This document shows positions 32,301 through 43,107 of a stretch of 64,000 nucleotides of DNA, piece by piece. The translations under genes were made by a program, and so were the position numbers. The stretch spans positions 1,364,001 through 1,428,000 of the forward strand of contig OY978099.1 of NCBI GenBank assembly GCA_963854735.1, given 5' to 3'. A model generated the notes under the pieces. The model did not search any database. It saw only the letters and a program-made list of their open reading frames with translations, and was not told the DNA's origin. Each line of letters begins with the position of its first letter. The stretch's first letter is position 1. The stretch comes from Marvania coccoides. Its lineage: Eukaryota > Chlorophyta > Trebouxiophyceae > Chlorellales > Chlorellaceae.

Positions 32301-32947
32301 TCTTCTTCGTCGTCGTCTAGCGCGTCCGCGTACTCCCCCAGCTCGGAGCGCCGCATGCCCACCAGGTAGGGCGACCTCCGCTCGTGAGACTTGCAAAATG
32401 TGTACAAGAGGCCGATGATTTCAGCTCGAGCGGCATCGGAAGAGGCCTCGAATGCGAGCTTCCCCTCTCCACCGGTGAACCCGCGCTGCATGAGAGTCAC
32501 CTCCAGCAGCGGGGCGGTGGCAGCAGGCGGTTTGAACGCTTCCAGCCGGGTGATGAGCTTCAGCCGAAAACTCTTGCGGATTTCATACTGCCCTGGCTGC
32601 CCCTTGCACACGTGCAGCGTCGTTTTGAACCCCCGGGACCCCACACGGCGCTGCATGGTGACGCACAGCACGCGCGTCTTGCCAGTGGGCTGCGGAGGCT
32701 TGGCTCTGCCTCGTGCCTGGGAGCTTTGATTGCATTTTATGACCTGTAAGAAAGGGGTACAAGTTGTAATTTGATAATACAAATGAAGATTTGCACAGAT
32801 GGAACAAGGGGTAGGACAAAAAATACATGGACATTGTAGGAAGAGAGGGCGGCGGGCGGCGTTTTCAAGGAGACTCACCGGGAAGGCGGACACCACTCTG
32901 TGCTCCGTGTGGAGGAACAGGCGCTCCATGTCCCGCAGGATCGACAT
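29359..32947 (-). CDS. SEC3: Exocyst complex component SEC3 (EXOC1)
   Basis: Five exons, 32947-32879, 32743-31689, 31519-31192, 31084-30831 and 30745-29359, give 1030 residues. The N-terminal 130 residues match the Sec3 PIP2-binding PH-like domain (AKPPQPTGKTRVLCVTMQRR, then QYEIRKSFRLKLITRLEAF). A linker and coiled coil follow, and the family-typical IEAWNNQLESSRGGNMRLLSAL and SALDGLASALTL lie at about 330-360. The rest is the alpha-helical exocyst rod (SRQLRGMQVTSTRQRMMHDL, RGYYIKAVNALLKKEW). It tethers secretory vesicles at the plasma membrane with the other exocyst subunits. Intron 4 begins with GC (CAG then GCAAGC, 30830-30829) and is the only boundary that keeps frame. Starts 253 bp from the divergent NAA38 gene; 203 bp upstream of the dehydrogenase's start in the same direction. 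Confidence 0.88.
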
Positions 32948-33200
32948 CCTGCCGGCGAATGTAGTGTAGAGAGATCAAGGGAAGGCGTGCATCTATTGTT
33001 TAAAAAAAAAGTGATCGGCGAATTAAAATATAAAAAATGCAGGGAGCAGAGTGTTCATCGTATTCACGAGTGGTCACTGTTCGTTATTTAGCATATTTTA
33101 TTCATTAATAAAATAAAACAAATAAAATTATTTGACTGCTCGAGAGAAAAGGCTGGCGAATGGGGCGCTGGTTGCACATTTATATTACAATATTAAAAAA

Positions 33201-33664
33201 ATGATGCTTGGAACTGAGCATGTTGGGGTTGACGAGGCTCCAACTGCTTCCACGAGCATAACATCGAGCGAAGAGCGATCACCGCTCGCCAAGATCGCAG
33301 CCAAGCTGCTGTACAAACGCATGAGGGTACGCAGAAGATTATGTAGATACAAACAATCTGACGTCCCTACGTTACCTAAACCCTCTACCCCCCCCCCCCC
33401 CTTTTTTTGCAGATCAAAGTTACCGACGGTCGGGTGCTGGTGGGGGACTTTATTTGTCTGGACAAACAGGGCAACGTAATATTAAACAGCACAGTGGAGC
33501 GATACGAAGTCAACGGGCAGCCAGAGGAGAAGATGCTGGGCCAGGTGCTCATCCCGGCGGCGCAGCGGCAGAGCTGCAACATTGAAGTGGTGGCGCAAGA
33601 AAAAGCAGCGGTGGAGGCGCTGGTGACAGCAGCAGCAGAGAGCTCAGCACCACGACCAATATGA
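33201..33664 (+). CDS. NAA38: NAA38/LSMD1-like NatC auxiliary subunit (LSM fold)
   Basis: Exons 33201-33326 and 33413-33664 give 125 residues. The LSM/Sm fold is seen in KVTDGRVLVGDFICLDKQGN and NVILNST, with GQVLIPAAQRQSCNIEV as the second Sm motif. The Sm1 pattern DGR-LVG-F-C-D-NVIL and the loss of the RNA-binding residues of canonical Sm proteins fit NAA38, the small subunit of the NatC N-terminal acetyltransferase. It acts in the cytosol with NAA30 and NAA35 on nascent chains. A generic LSM protein is the alternative. There are two adjacent in-frame ATGs. The intron's pyrimidine tract contains 14 consecutive C (33388-33401). Its stop lies 140 bp from that of the convergent DUF707 gene. 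Confidence 0.8.
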
Positions 33665-33804
33665 CAGCCATGTTTGCACCATATAACATGTAAATTTATT
33701 CACGCATCATGCCGACAGAAAAAGCAGCAGAATAAAAGATATACACACGGAAGAGTTTTTATTTTTCTGGAAATGCACTGCCTCAAGAAAGCTCAGCATT
33801 TCCC

Positions 33805-35673
33805 TCAAACTATCTGCTTGGGAAAGCGCTTGCCCCAGTGCTGGTCATGACCGCCCTTCCGCTTCTCATACACTGCCAAAACAATCATGCCCACCGCCGC
33901 CGCCGCCGCCATCGCCAAAAAAGTCCACGTCTCATCCCGCACCTGCGCGCCCACCGGTCCGCCCGCCCTTGCAGGCCCCTCCCCCTGCTGCGGCGCCAGG
34001 CTCATTTTAATCGCCCGCTGCTCCGCCGCAATTTCCTTCACCTCTCCCAGAACCTCCATGTTTCTGTAAGGGAACCCCATGGACTCCACCTGAAAGACAC
34101 GACGGAATTCAAAAAGTTTAGATCATTTGTTTCTTAAATATTAAAGCAGGCTATCTAATCTAATCTACCGTCCTCAACGTACCCGGCTGGGAAAGTACCC
34201 AAACTCGGCTGCGCGGCGACTTTCTTCCTCCCGCTCGTCATATGGTCCTGGAATCCTGTACAAGTTTCCCTCGCCTTTTTGGCCGCCGGGGGTGGAGCCG
34301 TGCACCATGCACACCTCGTCGATGACAGCGACGTGCTTGCGGGGATAGCGCAGCAGGAAGGGCCACAAGAAATCCAGTCCCCACCTGGAAAGAAAATGTT
34401 TAGAAAACATGCGTTGAATGTTGCCGCCGTTGTAATTCTGAACAGAAAATTAAATGCATGGAGCTCACCCGGTGAAGGCATTGTACAGTGTGGGGGCCAC
34501 GACGCCGTTGAAGAAGCTCATGCTGAATATCGGCGCCATAATTTCTACGAAGGTGACGTAGCGCAGCACCTCTTCTGGGTGCTGGTAGAGGTGGTCCCAG
34601 TAGGTGGCCTTGTGGGGGCCACGGCATAGTGATTGCTGGCCCATCACCAGGTTATAGGCAGAAAAGATTTCAAATGCCCTGCACAGTAGCAGCGTGGAGG
34701 GAATTTTATTACATTTATCATAATTTTCCATGCAGACAAAAAGAGACACCCCGACAAATTTTTCCACTAGATAATTAAAAAAATATATACATTTCCTCTT
34801 ATTAATCAGCTGCTTACTGCAAATGGTATTTATTTCAATTTTCTCACCTGTTGAGCGTGCAGGTATCAAACTCCAGGTCGTCGTCAGTCACCATCACTGC
34901 CTCGTACTCCCTGCTCCAGCTGGCCCACAGCGCAGGTTTCTCTTTCATGAACTGGTTCACTAGGTACCTGTGCAGCGATTAAAAAAAAAAGGAAGAAAAA
35001 AACAGCGTGAGGTTCTGGGAGCGGTGGACATTCCTCCAACGCATCGATATGACGCCAAGAAGGATACTTAAAGTCATTTAATCTCTCGCCATTTGGCGCC
35101 GCGCCCTGGAATCACGAGCTTGCACAGGGGACACTCGAATTTTGGGTGGTTCGAGCCGTAGTTCGGCCCATAATAGAGGGCAACGATGTCATACGTAGAG
35201 TGCATGGGATGAGTCATCCAGCGCGAGGCGTCAAACCCGCTGCCCACGGGCGCAATGACCAAGAAACGGCGCGGAAGGGGCGTTGCAGAGGGAGTTTCAG
35301 CCAGTGCTTCAGTGCAGGAAGCAGTTTTGCTGCTCAAGGCCCAGGCATGCGAGTCGGCTGCGCTCTCGTTGAACGTTTGAACCGAGCGTGCAGGGAGCTT
35401 GGAGGAGACTCGGGAGTGGATAGACGGCTTGGAGGGAGGCGGGGGGCTGAGTTCGTCAGCAGGCACTGAAGCAAAAAATGCGTCCAGCCAGCTGGAAATT
35501 TTGAGGTGGGCGCTTTTGCCGTCGGGGCTTAATTGCTCCGCCCAGAGCTCGGGCTGAGCAGACCGTTCCGAACTGCCCCAGAACGCCCAGAGAGTTTGCC
35601 TTGTCCTCCTAGCTGGCCAAGGTTGGCCATTGGCTGCCACACAGGTGAACAATAGCACGATGAGTAGTATCAT
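33805..35673 (-). CDS. DUF707 family secretory-pathway protein, exon 1 boundary anomalous
   Basis: Exons: about 35673-35078, then 34967-34848, 34678-34469, 34384-34183 and 34089-33805, about 470 residues. It begins with a signal peptide (MILLIVLLFTCVAANGQ), a Ser/Pro-rich linker, then a DUF707 domain (putative glycosyltransferase-like; function unproven): FLVIAPVGSGFDASRW, VMVTDDDLEFD, MAPIFSMSFFN, WGLDFLWPFLLRY and VCMVHG. A C-terminal membrane segment (WTFLAMAAAAAVGMIVLAV) makes it a likely type I Golgi or ER protein. The join from exon 1 to 2 should read WREIK-YLVNQF, but no GT occurs there. The frame hits TGA (35076-35074) and then TAA, and the first GT, nine bases later, is GTATCCTT, a perfect minor-spliceosome donor. 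Either splicing is non-canonical or this copy yields a truncated protein. Confidence 0.75.
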
Positions 35674-35916
35674 TTTTTGAAGTTAAATTGAATAGATCAA
35701 AATCGGAAGCTAAATTTGCCACCAATAATTCTAAAAAATGGAAAAAAATTCCTCCACCCGAAATGCAACCTTGGCAGGCTGTTTTCTTAAAATAAATCTA
35801 TTTATAACATCCCCAATTGAAGGCCACAATTTATAGGGCGTCGAGACAGACTCATACTGCAAAATAAAAATAAAATAAAAAACCCCTGTTGACTCACTGT
35901 CCCAGCTACTGGCTCC

Positions 35917-36810
35917 ATGAGCTCGCATCGCAAGCTTCTCCAGGCAACATTAGCCGGCGATCAAACACAAGTGCGCCTCTTGTTGCGCTAGGGAGCGGCA
36001 GCGACCGGTAATCGTCCATCATTTCGTGCACACAAAGCCCCGCCAATTCACTTACTACATACATACATACATACTTTACAGGCATACTAGGAGTTCACTA
36101 GGACTAGACACATCAACAAACTGTCTGTCCCCTGCAAAACGTGCATATGCGTCCCATGTGCTCGACAATGCCCCCTCTGCGCTGCATGATGCCGCCTTTA
36201 ACGGCCAGGCTGCAATTGTGCAGAATTTGCTGGATTTTGGCGTTGACAGGAAGCCCCCACAAGGTATGAAAGAGGGGAAACAGCTTTAATGTTAGCTGCA
36301 AATGGCGGCCACAGTTCTGCGGTGGCTGTACTTCTTGACCCCGAGGGGCCAACGTGAATGGGAACGACGACAGCGACACAACCCCGCGCCACTCCGCCAG
36401 AAATGGAATTTTTGTCAAGCAGCTGCTGGAGACAAGTGGGGAAAAAATTCCAATGACTAACTGCGGGTTTACCCCGCTTTTCTCTGCGGCGTACCACTGC
36501 AGAAGGGGCACAGTGATCCAGCTGATAGAAGCTGGGGCCGAGCTTCCCAAAATTCCTTGTTTGGGCCCAGCAAGAATGGTTCAACCATACTTTTGGTACT
36601 GGTAGCTGCAGGCTACTGCAACTGGGCCAAGATTCCGCAGCAGCCTATCCCTGGAATTTTGCATGTGCATGTGCACGCTGGCTGACGCAGATGGCAAATT
36701 TCCGGCTGGAAAGCGGTGCAGCGCGTGCAAGCAAGCGGCTTACTGCTCCGTAATCTGCCAATGAGCCCGCTGGCCCCGCCATCAGAGCGCGTGCAAGGTG
36801 TTGACGGGGT
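35917..36810 (+). pseudogene. Decayed ankyrin-repeat/MYND-finger gene
   Basis: Fragments of a single ankyrin-MYND protein lie in order but in different frames. ATG at 35917 opens an ankyrin repeat (LLQATLAGDQTQVRLLLR) that meets TAG at 35989 directly before the expected Gly-Ala. Next come SALHDAAFNGQAAIVQNLLD, then after a frame change TALMLAANGGHSSAVAVLLD, and after another GANVNGNDDSDTTP and NCGFTPLFSAAYHC. The MYND zinc finger is CSACKQAAYCSVICQ, then TGA (36762-36764), then ARWPRHQSACKVL, the usual W-x2-H-x3-C ending. Two stops and at least two frameshifts within recognisable repeats make this a pseudogene, though exon boundaries could account for some frame changes. Ankyrin-MYND genes are common multicopy families in green algae. 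Confidence 0.8.
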
Positions 36811-37047
36811 GGCGATGTTTAAAAATAGAAAATTGCAGCCCTTATAAAATAAAATTGAAACCAAGAAGCTCTGCGGGTGTTAGCCTTAGCTCGTTCGGAC
36901 ATCAAGGTAAAGAAAGCTCCAAATATGCAGCAATTAGGTTTGGACAGTCGCAGCTGTTGCTCAAAAGTCAAAAACAACCTCTACCACATCGAGAATCATA
37001 GCCAGAGCTGCGCGTATTCTTCAAACCAGTAATTTTATAAATAAGAA

Positions 37048-37062
37048 ATGCCCTCGCTATGA
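37048..37062 (+). promoter_or_regulatory. Four-codon upstream ORF overlapping the Nudix start
   Basis: ATG CCC TCG CTA TGA: the stop of this tiny frame overlaps the ATG of the Nudix gene (ATGA). If transcribed, it could dampen initiation at the first ATG and favour the second in-frame ATG at 37062. Confidence 0.45.
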
Positions 37063-38103
37063 TGCGCTTTGCAGCAAGACCGTCCCTGCTTCAGAGTTTG
37101 CATAGATTTAATTTCCATCCAGCGCTCCAAAGGAGTTTTTCGCATCAAACCTCGGCTTCACGGTCTCCTTTCAAGACGGTGTTTGCAGCATCGGATGCGA
37201 CAAGCGCCTTTTGCAGAAAATGCGGCGGATCGATGCAGGAGGTGGTCCCAGAGGGCGATTCCCGCCCCCGCTCCATTTGCAGAACCTGCAGCTACGTTGA
37301 CTACCGAAATCCACGCATGGTAGTAGGAGCCATCATCGAGCACGAAGGTAAACGCTGTTTTGGTATTTGAAGAGCCAAATTCATATTTTGGGAAGGGCAT
37401 ACGAAGAAATATGTTTCTTTCTTGATCTCTGAGACCGAGCGGTATTGGGGGCTTCACGCGCTGAAGACAGTGATTGTATTGGGGTGCAGGCAAGGTGCTG
37501 CTGTGCAGGAGAGGGATTGAGCCGCAGCGTGGGTTCTGGACGGTGCCAGCTGGCTTTTTAGAGTTAGGCGAGTCCACAATACAGGGCGCCAAGAGAGAAA
37601 CGATGGAGGAGGCTGGCGCTGCCATCGACGTGCATGCTCCGTACGTGCATTTCGACATCGTGGGCATCGGCCAAGCATACTTGCTGTTTCGCTCGACGCT
37701 GCAGGCGCCGTTTACCTTTGAAGCCCAGGCGCCAGAGTCGCTGGAGGCGAAGCTGTTCAAGCCCGAAGAAATCCCATTTAATGAGGTAAGCATCCACCAC
37801 ATTTCTTTCTCATTGATTGCCAGCACTAAGTACTTAATATTCCGAGGCAATGACTAATAATACATATACAGTTGACGTTTTATATTAAAAGTTAAAGGTA
37901 GTAAAGCTCATTTTCCTCCTTTCTCTCTGCAGTTGGCCTTCAGCAGCGTGTCCATCGCGTTGAAAAGCTATGTCGAGGATTTGCAGAGCGGCAACTTTCG
38001 TTTCTTCCACGGCACCATTGTGAAGAAACAAGGGGCCGGGCCGAACGACGCTGGAACTTTCCACCTGGAAGACAACATCGAAATGGTCGCCAGCAAAAGC
38101 TGA
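37059..38103 (+). CDS. NUDX23-like Nudix hydrolase (FAD pyrophosphatase type)
   Basis: Exons 37059-37347, 37490-37785 and 37933-38103 give 251 residues. An N-terminal Arg/Ser/Phe-rich stretch of about 45 residues looks like an organelle presequence. A four-cysteine zinc ribbon follows (FCRKCGG, SICRTCSY), then YRNPRMVVGAIIEHEGKVLL. The Nudix box is complete: Gly, Glu, and REtmEEAG in GFLELGESTIQGAKRETMEE. This layout is that of Arabidopsis NUDX23, a plastid enzyme that hydrolyses FAD to FMN and AMP and tunes flavin levels. The tail LAFSSVSIALKSYVEDLQSG also matches. Two ATGs are adjacent, with a short upstream ORF overlapping the first. It lies on the plus strand after the ankyrin-MYND relic. 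Confidence 0.9.
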
Positions 38104-38849
38104 CGATATTTGAAAGCGGACAAGCGGATGAAAGAATTGTTTCCTTTTATGTCATTCTTTTTCTGAGGAGTAAGGACAAGATGGTTGGGTGGTTATGAAG
38201 CCGAAATCTGACCTCGCGCGTGTTTCGAACAGTGCCATGCAAGGAGACTGCAGCCATGCCACGAGATTTTGAGTCGTTGTGCGGTGAATTTTATTGGTCA
38301 TGCAAGCACTTCAAGGGGTGAGACTCCATGCAGGGAAACATAAATATGCCATCGTGCCCTGTGTAAAACCTTTCTTCCTAGCTAAAATCAAGTCGAGAAA
38401 CTGAGCCTCACTCTTCTCGCATGCCAGCAAGAAGGCACAAGATGGAAGTGATCAAGGTATCGCGCAGTCTGAACAATGCTCTTAGCTATAATTTGTGAGA
38501 ACCTGGCATCGAATAAGCGTTAGGAGCGGAGGTACAGCAGCAGGTTGTCTCGCAGCTCAATCAAAATTTTATTTTGAAAAGATCAGAGCGAACTAGAACG
38601 GGATTAAAATAAAACGTCAACCAAACTCACATTTCTCGTGATCACTCGTTGAGGGAAGCCCCAGCCGCTGGCGACAACTTCAGACGGCAGGCAGCAGCAA
38701 AGAGAACAACGAGGTGAGGATTGTGGCTTTGTTCTGCAGCTTGTCCCTCCCGCTGCTATTCACCTCGATAAAGCAATATATTCGTGCACAAATTAATCGA
38801 TGCATTTGGCTGTATGCATTGCAGGTAGAGTTTGCGTAGTCATTCAATC
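38104..38849. other. Spacer, no gene seen
   Basis: About 745 bp between the Nudix and DDX46 genes, same strand. It should hold the 3' end of the former and the promoter of the latter. No conserved frame, RNA gene or repeat is recognised. Confidence 0.6.
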
Positions 38850-41800
38850 ATGGGGCGAGAGGACAGCCCAGCCCGTCGCAGGGACAGAAGCCGCGAGAAG
38901 GGGCGCGCCCGGAGCAGAGACCGAGATGATCGCCGCAGCCACGGAGATCGAAAGGTACGCAGCCTGCATTGTTTTGGGCCCGTTAAAATCACCGCTTCTC
39001 GCCCAACGCTCACATTTTTCGCTCTCTTTCAATTTGCTGCAGAAGAAGCGAGACAAGCGCAGCAGGAGGGACCGCAGTGACAGCCGCAGCCGCAGCCGCA
39101 GCAGATCGTCCTCCCGCTCTCGGTCTCGCGGCAGGGGAGAGCGAGAGAGGGAGCCAAAGCGCCGCCGCCAGTCCTCCCTGCCGCCCCTTCCAGACGTAGA
39201 AAGCGCGCGCCAGGCGGCCGCAGCGGGGCACGACGCGGAGCAGGCGCGGCAGGCGGAGCGGGAGCGCGAGCAGCGCGCTTTGGAGGAAGAAATGGAGAAA
39301 AGAAGACGGCGGGTGCAGGCGTGGCAGGCACAGCGGCGAAAATTGGGGGATAAAGAGGAGGAGGCGCAGGAGGATGGGGGTGAGGAGGAAGGCCCTGCGC
39401 GGGAGTGGAATTTGGAGGACGAAGATGGGTTGTCGGACGAAGAAGTGGAGGGCGGGGCGGCAGAAACGAATGGAATTGCAGCTAGCGGCGACGGAGAAGC
39501 GGCAGCGGCAGCGGCAGCAGAGGCCCCAACGGCGGCAGCGCAGCCCACCCCGCTGCCGAAGAAGCCGCGAGAAGAGGAGGAGGAAGAGGAGGATCCGCTG
39601 GAGGCGTTCATGCAGACCAACGCGCGGCAGCTGGCCAAGCCTAAAGTTGCAATGGCGCCGCCGTCATTGCCGCCGCCTCTTGCAACAGCAGCAGCAGCAG
39701 GAGCCACCACCGCTGCAGCTATGGAGGAGGAGGACGATGAAATTGACCCTCTGGACGCTTTTATGGCTGCCAACGTGCTCCCAGAGGTGCAGCAGCTGGC
39801 GGCAGCAGAAGCAGTTCCCGCCGCCGCCGCCGCCGGAGCGGCTGGGGAGTCCGCTCCCCTGGCCAACGGCCGCCAAAAGCAGCAGCAGCGGCGGCGCAAG
39901 GCGCGGCGGCGGCGCCCCGGCTACGCTGGTTCTTCCTCTGAGGACGAAGCGCAGTCCGGCGGCGAAGGAGAGGGCGGCGGCGGCGGCGGCGGCGCCAGCG
40001 ATGAGGAGGACGACGCAGAGTGGGCGCGCAAAGTGCAGGCTGGGAAGCTCAGCAAGGCCGACCGGCTGGCTGCGGTGGACCACTCCACCATCGACTACCC
40101 TCCCTTTCGCCGCAATTTCTACATTGAGGTGCCGGAGCTGGCGAAAATGTCGCCGCAGGAGGTGGAAGCCTACCGCCGCTCGCTAGATGGCATCAAGGTG
40201 CGCGGGAAGGAGGTGCCCAAGCCCGTGAAGAACTGGAACCAGTGTGGGCTCAGCGCGCGGGTGCTGGAGGTGATCAGAAGAGCGGGATTTGATCGGCCGC
40301 TGCCCATCCAAGCCCAGGCCCTCCCAGTCATCATGGGCGGCCGCGACTGCATCGGCATTGCTAAGACCGGGTCAGGGAAGACTGTGGCGTTCGTGCTGCC
40401 GCTCATTCGCCACGTTAAAGACCAGCGCCCGCTGGCGCAGGGAGACGGGCCAATCGGGCTGATAATGGCACCAACACGGGAGCTGGTGACGCAGATCGGC
40501 AAGGAGGTGCGGCGGTTTGCGCACGCGGCGGGGATGGAGTGCTGCTGCGTGTACGGCGGCTCCGGCGTGGCGAACCAGATATCGGAGCTGAAGTGGGGGG
40601 CGGAAGTGGTGGTGTGCACCCCCGGGCGCATGATCGACATTCTCGCCACCGGCAGCGGCAAGATCACCAACCTGCGGCGAGTGACGTACCTGGTTCTGGA
40701 CGAAGCCGACCGCATGTTTGATATGGGGTTCGAGCCGCAGATCATGCGAATGATCAACTCCGTGCGCCCCGACCGGCAGACGGTGCTGTTCTCCGCCACC
40801 TTCCCGCGCACCGTGGAGGCGCTGGCGCGTCAGGTGTTGGTGAACCCCGTTGAAATTCAGGTGGGGGGGCGGTCGGTGGTGAACCCAGATATCACCCAGT
40901 TCGTGGAGCTGCGGGCGGAGGGGGAGCGGTTCCTGCGGCTGCTGGAGTTGCTGGGGGAGTGGTACGAGCGCGGGAAGGTGCTGGTGTTCGTTTCCTCGCA
41001 GGACCGGTGCGATTCGCTGTTCCGAGACCTCCTACGCGCTGGGTACCCTTGCCTGAGCCTGCACGGCGGGAAAGACCAGTCGGACCGTGAGTCCACCGTG
41101 TCGGACTTCAAGTCCGCGGTGTGCAACGTGCTGGTGGCCACTTCCGTGGCTGCCAGAGGCCTCGACGTTAAAGATCTGATGCTGGTGGTGAATTACGACT
41201 GCCCCAACCACCACGAGGACTATGTCCACCGCGTGGGGCGCACCGGCCGCGCGGGCGCCAAAGGCACCGCTGTCACCTTCATATCGCCCGACGAGGAGCA
41301 GTACGCGCCAGATCTGGTGAAGGCGCTGCGGGAGAGCGGGGCGCCGATCCCCGCTGACGTGGCGGCACTGGCTGAAGGATTTGACCGCAAGCGCAAGGCG
41401 GGGCTGGCCAAGGCCCACGGCTCGGGCTTCGGCGGATCTGGGTTCAAGTTCGACGCTGCTGAGGACGAGCAGGTCAAGGCGCTGAAAAAAGCGGCAGCCA
41501 AAGAGTTCGGGATCGTGGAGGCCAGCGATAGCGAGGACGAGGAGGAAGGGGACGCGGGGGTGCGGGAGGTGGGTGCGGGCCCCAAGGCTCAGACTCAAGC
41601 AGCGGGGACGGCAGCGGTGGAGGGGGAGGCGGCCCCGCTGGAAGTGTCTCGCCTGCCTCCAGAGGCCCAGGCGCGGGTGAAGGCGGCGCAAGCCATCGCG
41701 GAGAAGCTCCTCAGCGGCGCGCCCCAGCAGCAGCAGAAGCAGTTGCCGCAGGCGGTACCGGCAGCGATGCCCTGGCAGCAGCAGCAGCAGCAGCAGCCTG

Positions 41801-42509
41801 TGGCGCCGTCCGCAGCGATCAACCCCATGCTCGCGGCGGCACAAGCGGCAGCGCATCGATTGGCAGGGGGAATGGCCCCGCCGCCGCCGCGGCTGGCAGG
41901 AGCAGCGCCAGGCATGCCCTTCGCTGCTGGCGGAGGCATGCCTCCCAACATCGCTGCGGCCGCTGCAGCGGCGCTGCAGGCCATGGGCATGACGCCTGCC
42001 ACGGCCATGGCCGCTGCTGCTGCAGCCCCTGGCGCAGTAGCGGCGGCAGCAGCACCGCAGCCGGCCAAGCACTATGAGGCGGAGCTGGAAATCAACGACT
42101 TCCCTCAGAATGCTCGCTGGAAGGTAAGAAATACACCCAAATACCCACTAATTCTTGAAATTACTGCAATCGTTACATCCTCTTGATCTCAGACACTCTT
42201 TTTGAGGCCATACCAACTTAGATGAATCAAATTTCTGTGTTTTTGCTTTATAATTTGCAGGTCACGCACCGCGAGACTATCCGCGAGATTGGGGAGCAGC
42301 TGGGCGCGGCGGTGGTGGTGAAGGGCCGGTTCTTCAAGCCAGGCGACCGTGTGCCAGAGGGTGAGCGCAAGCTGTACCTTTATATCGCTGCCAACAACGC
42401 CGACATCGTGAGGCGGGCCAAGGCCGAAATGAAGCGCCTTGTGGAGGAGAGCACCGAGAAAGCGATGCGCCGCGAGGGCCCAGCGGTGGGTCGGTACTCG
42501 GTGATGTGA
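38850..42509 (+). CDS. DDX46/PRP5-like pre-mRNA splicing DEAD-box helicase
   Basis: Exons 38850-38954, 39043-42123 and 42261-42509 give 1144 residues. The N-terminus is an RS-rich splicing-factor domain ([16 protein letters not shown], many RS pairs), followed by acidic and Ala-rich linkers containing [10 protein letters not shown] and [10 protein letters not shown], the paired segments typical of PRP5/DDX46. The helicase core has AKTGSGKT (about 477), [22 protein letters not shown] (about 588), SAT and [10 protein letters not shown]. The C-terminal KH-like domain ([13 protein letters not shown], then [17 protein letters not shown]) is shared with human DDX46. It remodels U2 snRNP during branch-point recognition in the nucleus. 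The long Gln and Ala tracts near 1000 are low-complexity. The open frame upstream of 38850 is out of phase with exon 1 and not part of the gene. Confidence 0.95.
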
Positions 42510-42752
42510 ACGAACAGCTTTTTCTATTGAATTTGATGGTGTAAAACGGTGAAAATGCAGTGTTTGCTCTGGGCAGCAGAGAGGGCATTAAAGGTAGGGC
42601 AGAGGTCCTGAGCACGGCGTGTTCATGTATATACTAATTGCGTTCATCGGGTGGGCCTTGTGGAGAGTGCGTGCGGCAAAGAGTGAGGCAGTTGTTGTCG
42701 AGCTAGAAAATCGCATGTCTTGCCTTCCCCCAAAAATCTCTCTTAGATCGCT

Positions 42753-43043
42753 CTAGGGCTGACAGTCGCCGAGGTACCCCCAAACCAGATTGATAAAGAA
42801 GAAAACCAAAGTTATCAGGGAGAGATAGGGATAAGCGGATTTCCAATAAATCGCAGGTGCGCGATGCACATAGGTGCCCGTAGGAGTCAATTTTTTTATG
42901 GCAGACTCTCCAGCGGCCAAACCTACGTGATCCAAGGCAGTTAACATGTGGGGCATATGCAGGCATACTTTTTCCCCGGGGATGATTTGATGCCGTTCGC
43001 GGCCATTCTGCCAAAACGCGAGAAAGAAATTTCGGATCGCCAT
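42753..43043 (-). CDS. Small single-pass membrane protein (unrecognised)
   Basis: An intronless frame of 96 residues from ATG 43043 to TAG at 42755-42753. The N-terminal two thirds are hydrophilic (NGRERHQIIPGEKVCLHMPH, TPTGTYVHRAPAIYWKSAY) and a single membrane helix lies near the C-terminus (SLITLVFFFINLVWGYL). This layout is typical of accessory subunits of mitochondrial respiratory complexes, but I do not recognise the family and assign no function. Its ATG is only 64 bp from that of the divergent RRM gene. An overlapping alternative frame on the same strand is longer but lacks such a pattern. The GC content is lower than that of nearby exons. Confidence 0.5.
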   Translation of the reverse strand: MAIRNFFLAFWQNGRERHQIIPGEKVCLHMPHMLTALDHVGLAAGESAIKKLTPTGTYVHRAPAIYWKSAYPYLSLITLVFFFINLVWGYLGDCQP

Positions 43044-43107
43044 CAAACACCGCTTTGTACCTTATTAATTCTCTGTGTGTGATGTTTTAGTGTGGCATAA
43101 CCTCTCC
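43044..43107. promoter_or_regulatory. 64-bp gap between two divergent start codons
   Basis: If both annotated starts are right, 64 bp separate the ATG of the small membrane protein (minus) and the ATG of the RRM protein (plus), so their leaders and promoters must overlap or one has an upstream exon. A TTTTAG stretch lies shortly before the RRM ATG and could be a splice acceptor of an untranslated first exon. Confidence 0.4.

Noticed and set aside
36057..36074. (CATA)n run as part of a CRISPR-like or regulatory array
   Set aside because: A short tetranucleotide microsatellite of about four units inside the ankyrin-MYND relic; nothing more.
38800..38849. Upstream extension of the DDX46 frame through intron 1
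   Set aside because: The frame before 39043 is out of phase with exon 1 and contains the intron; the RS-rich ATG at 38850 with a GTACGC donor gives the correct N-terminus.
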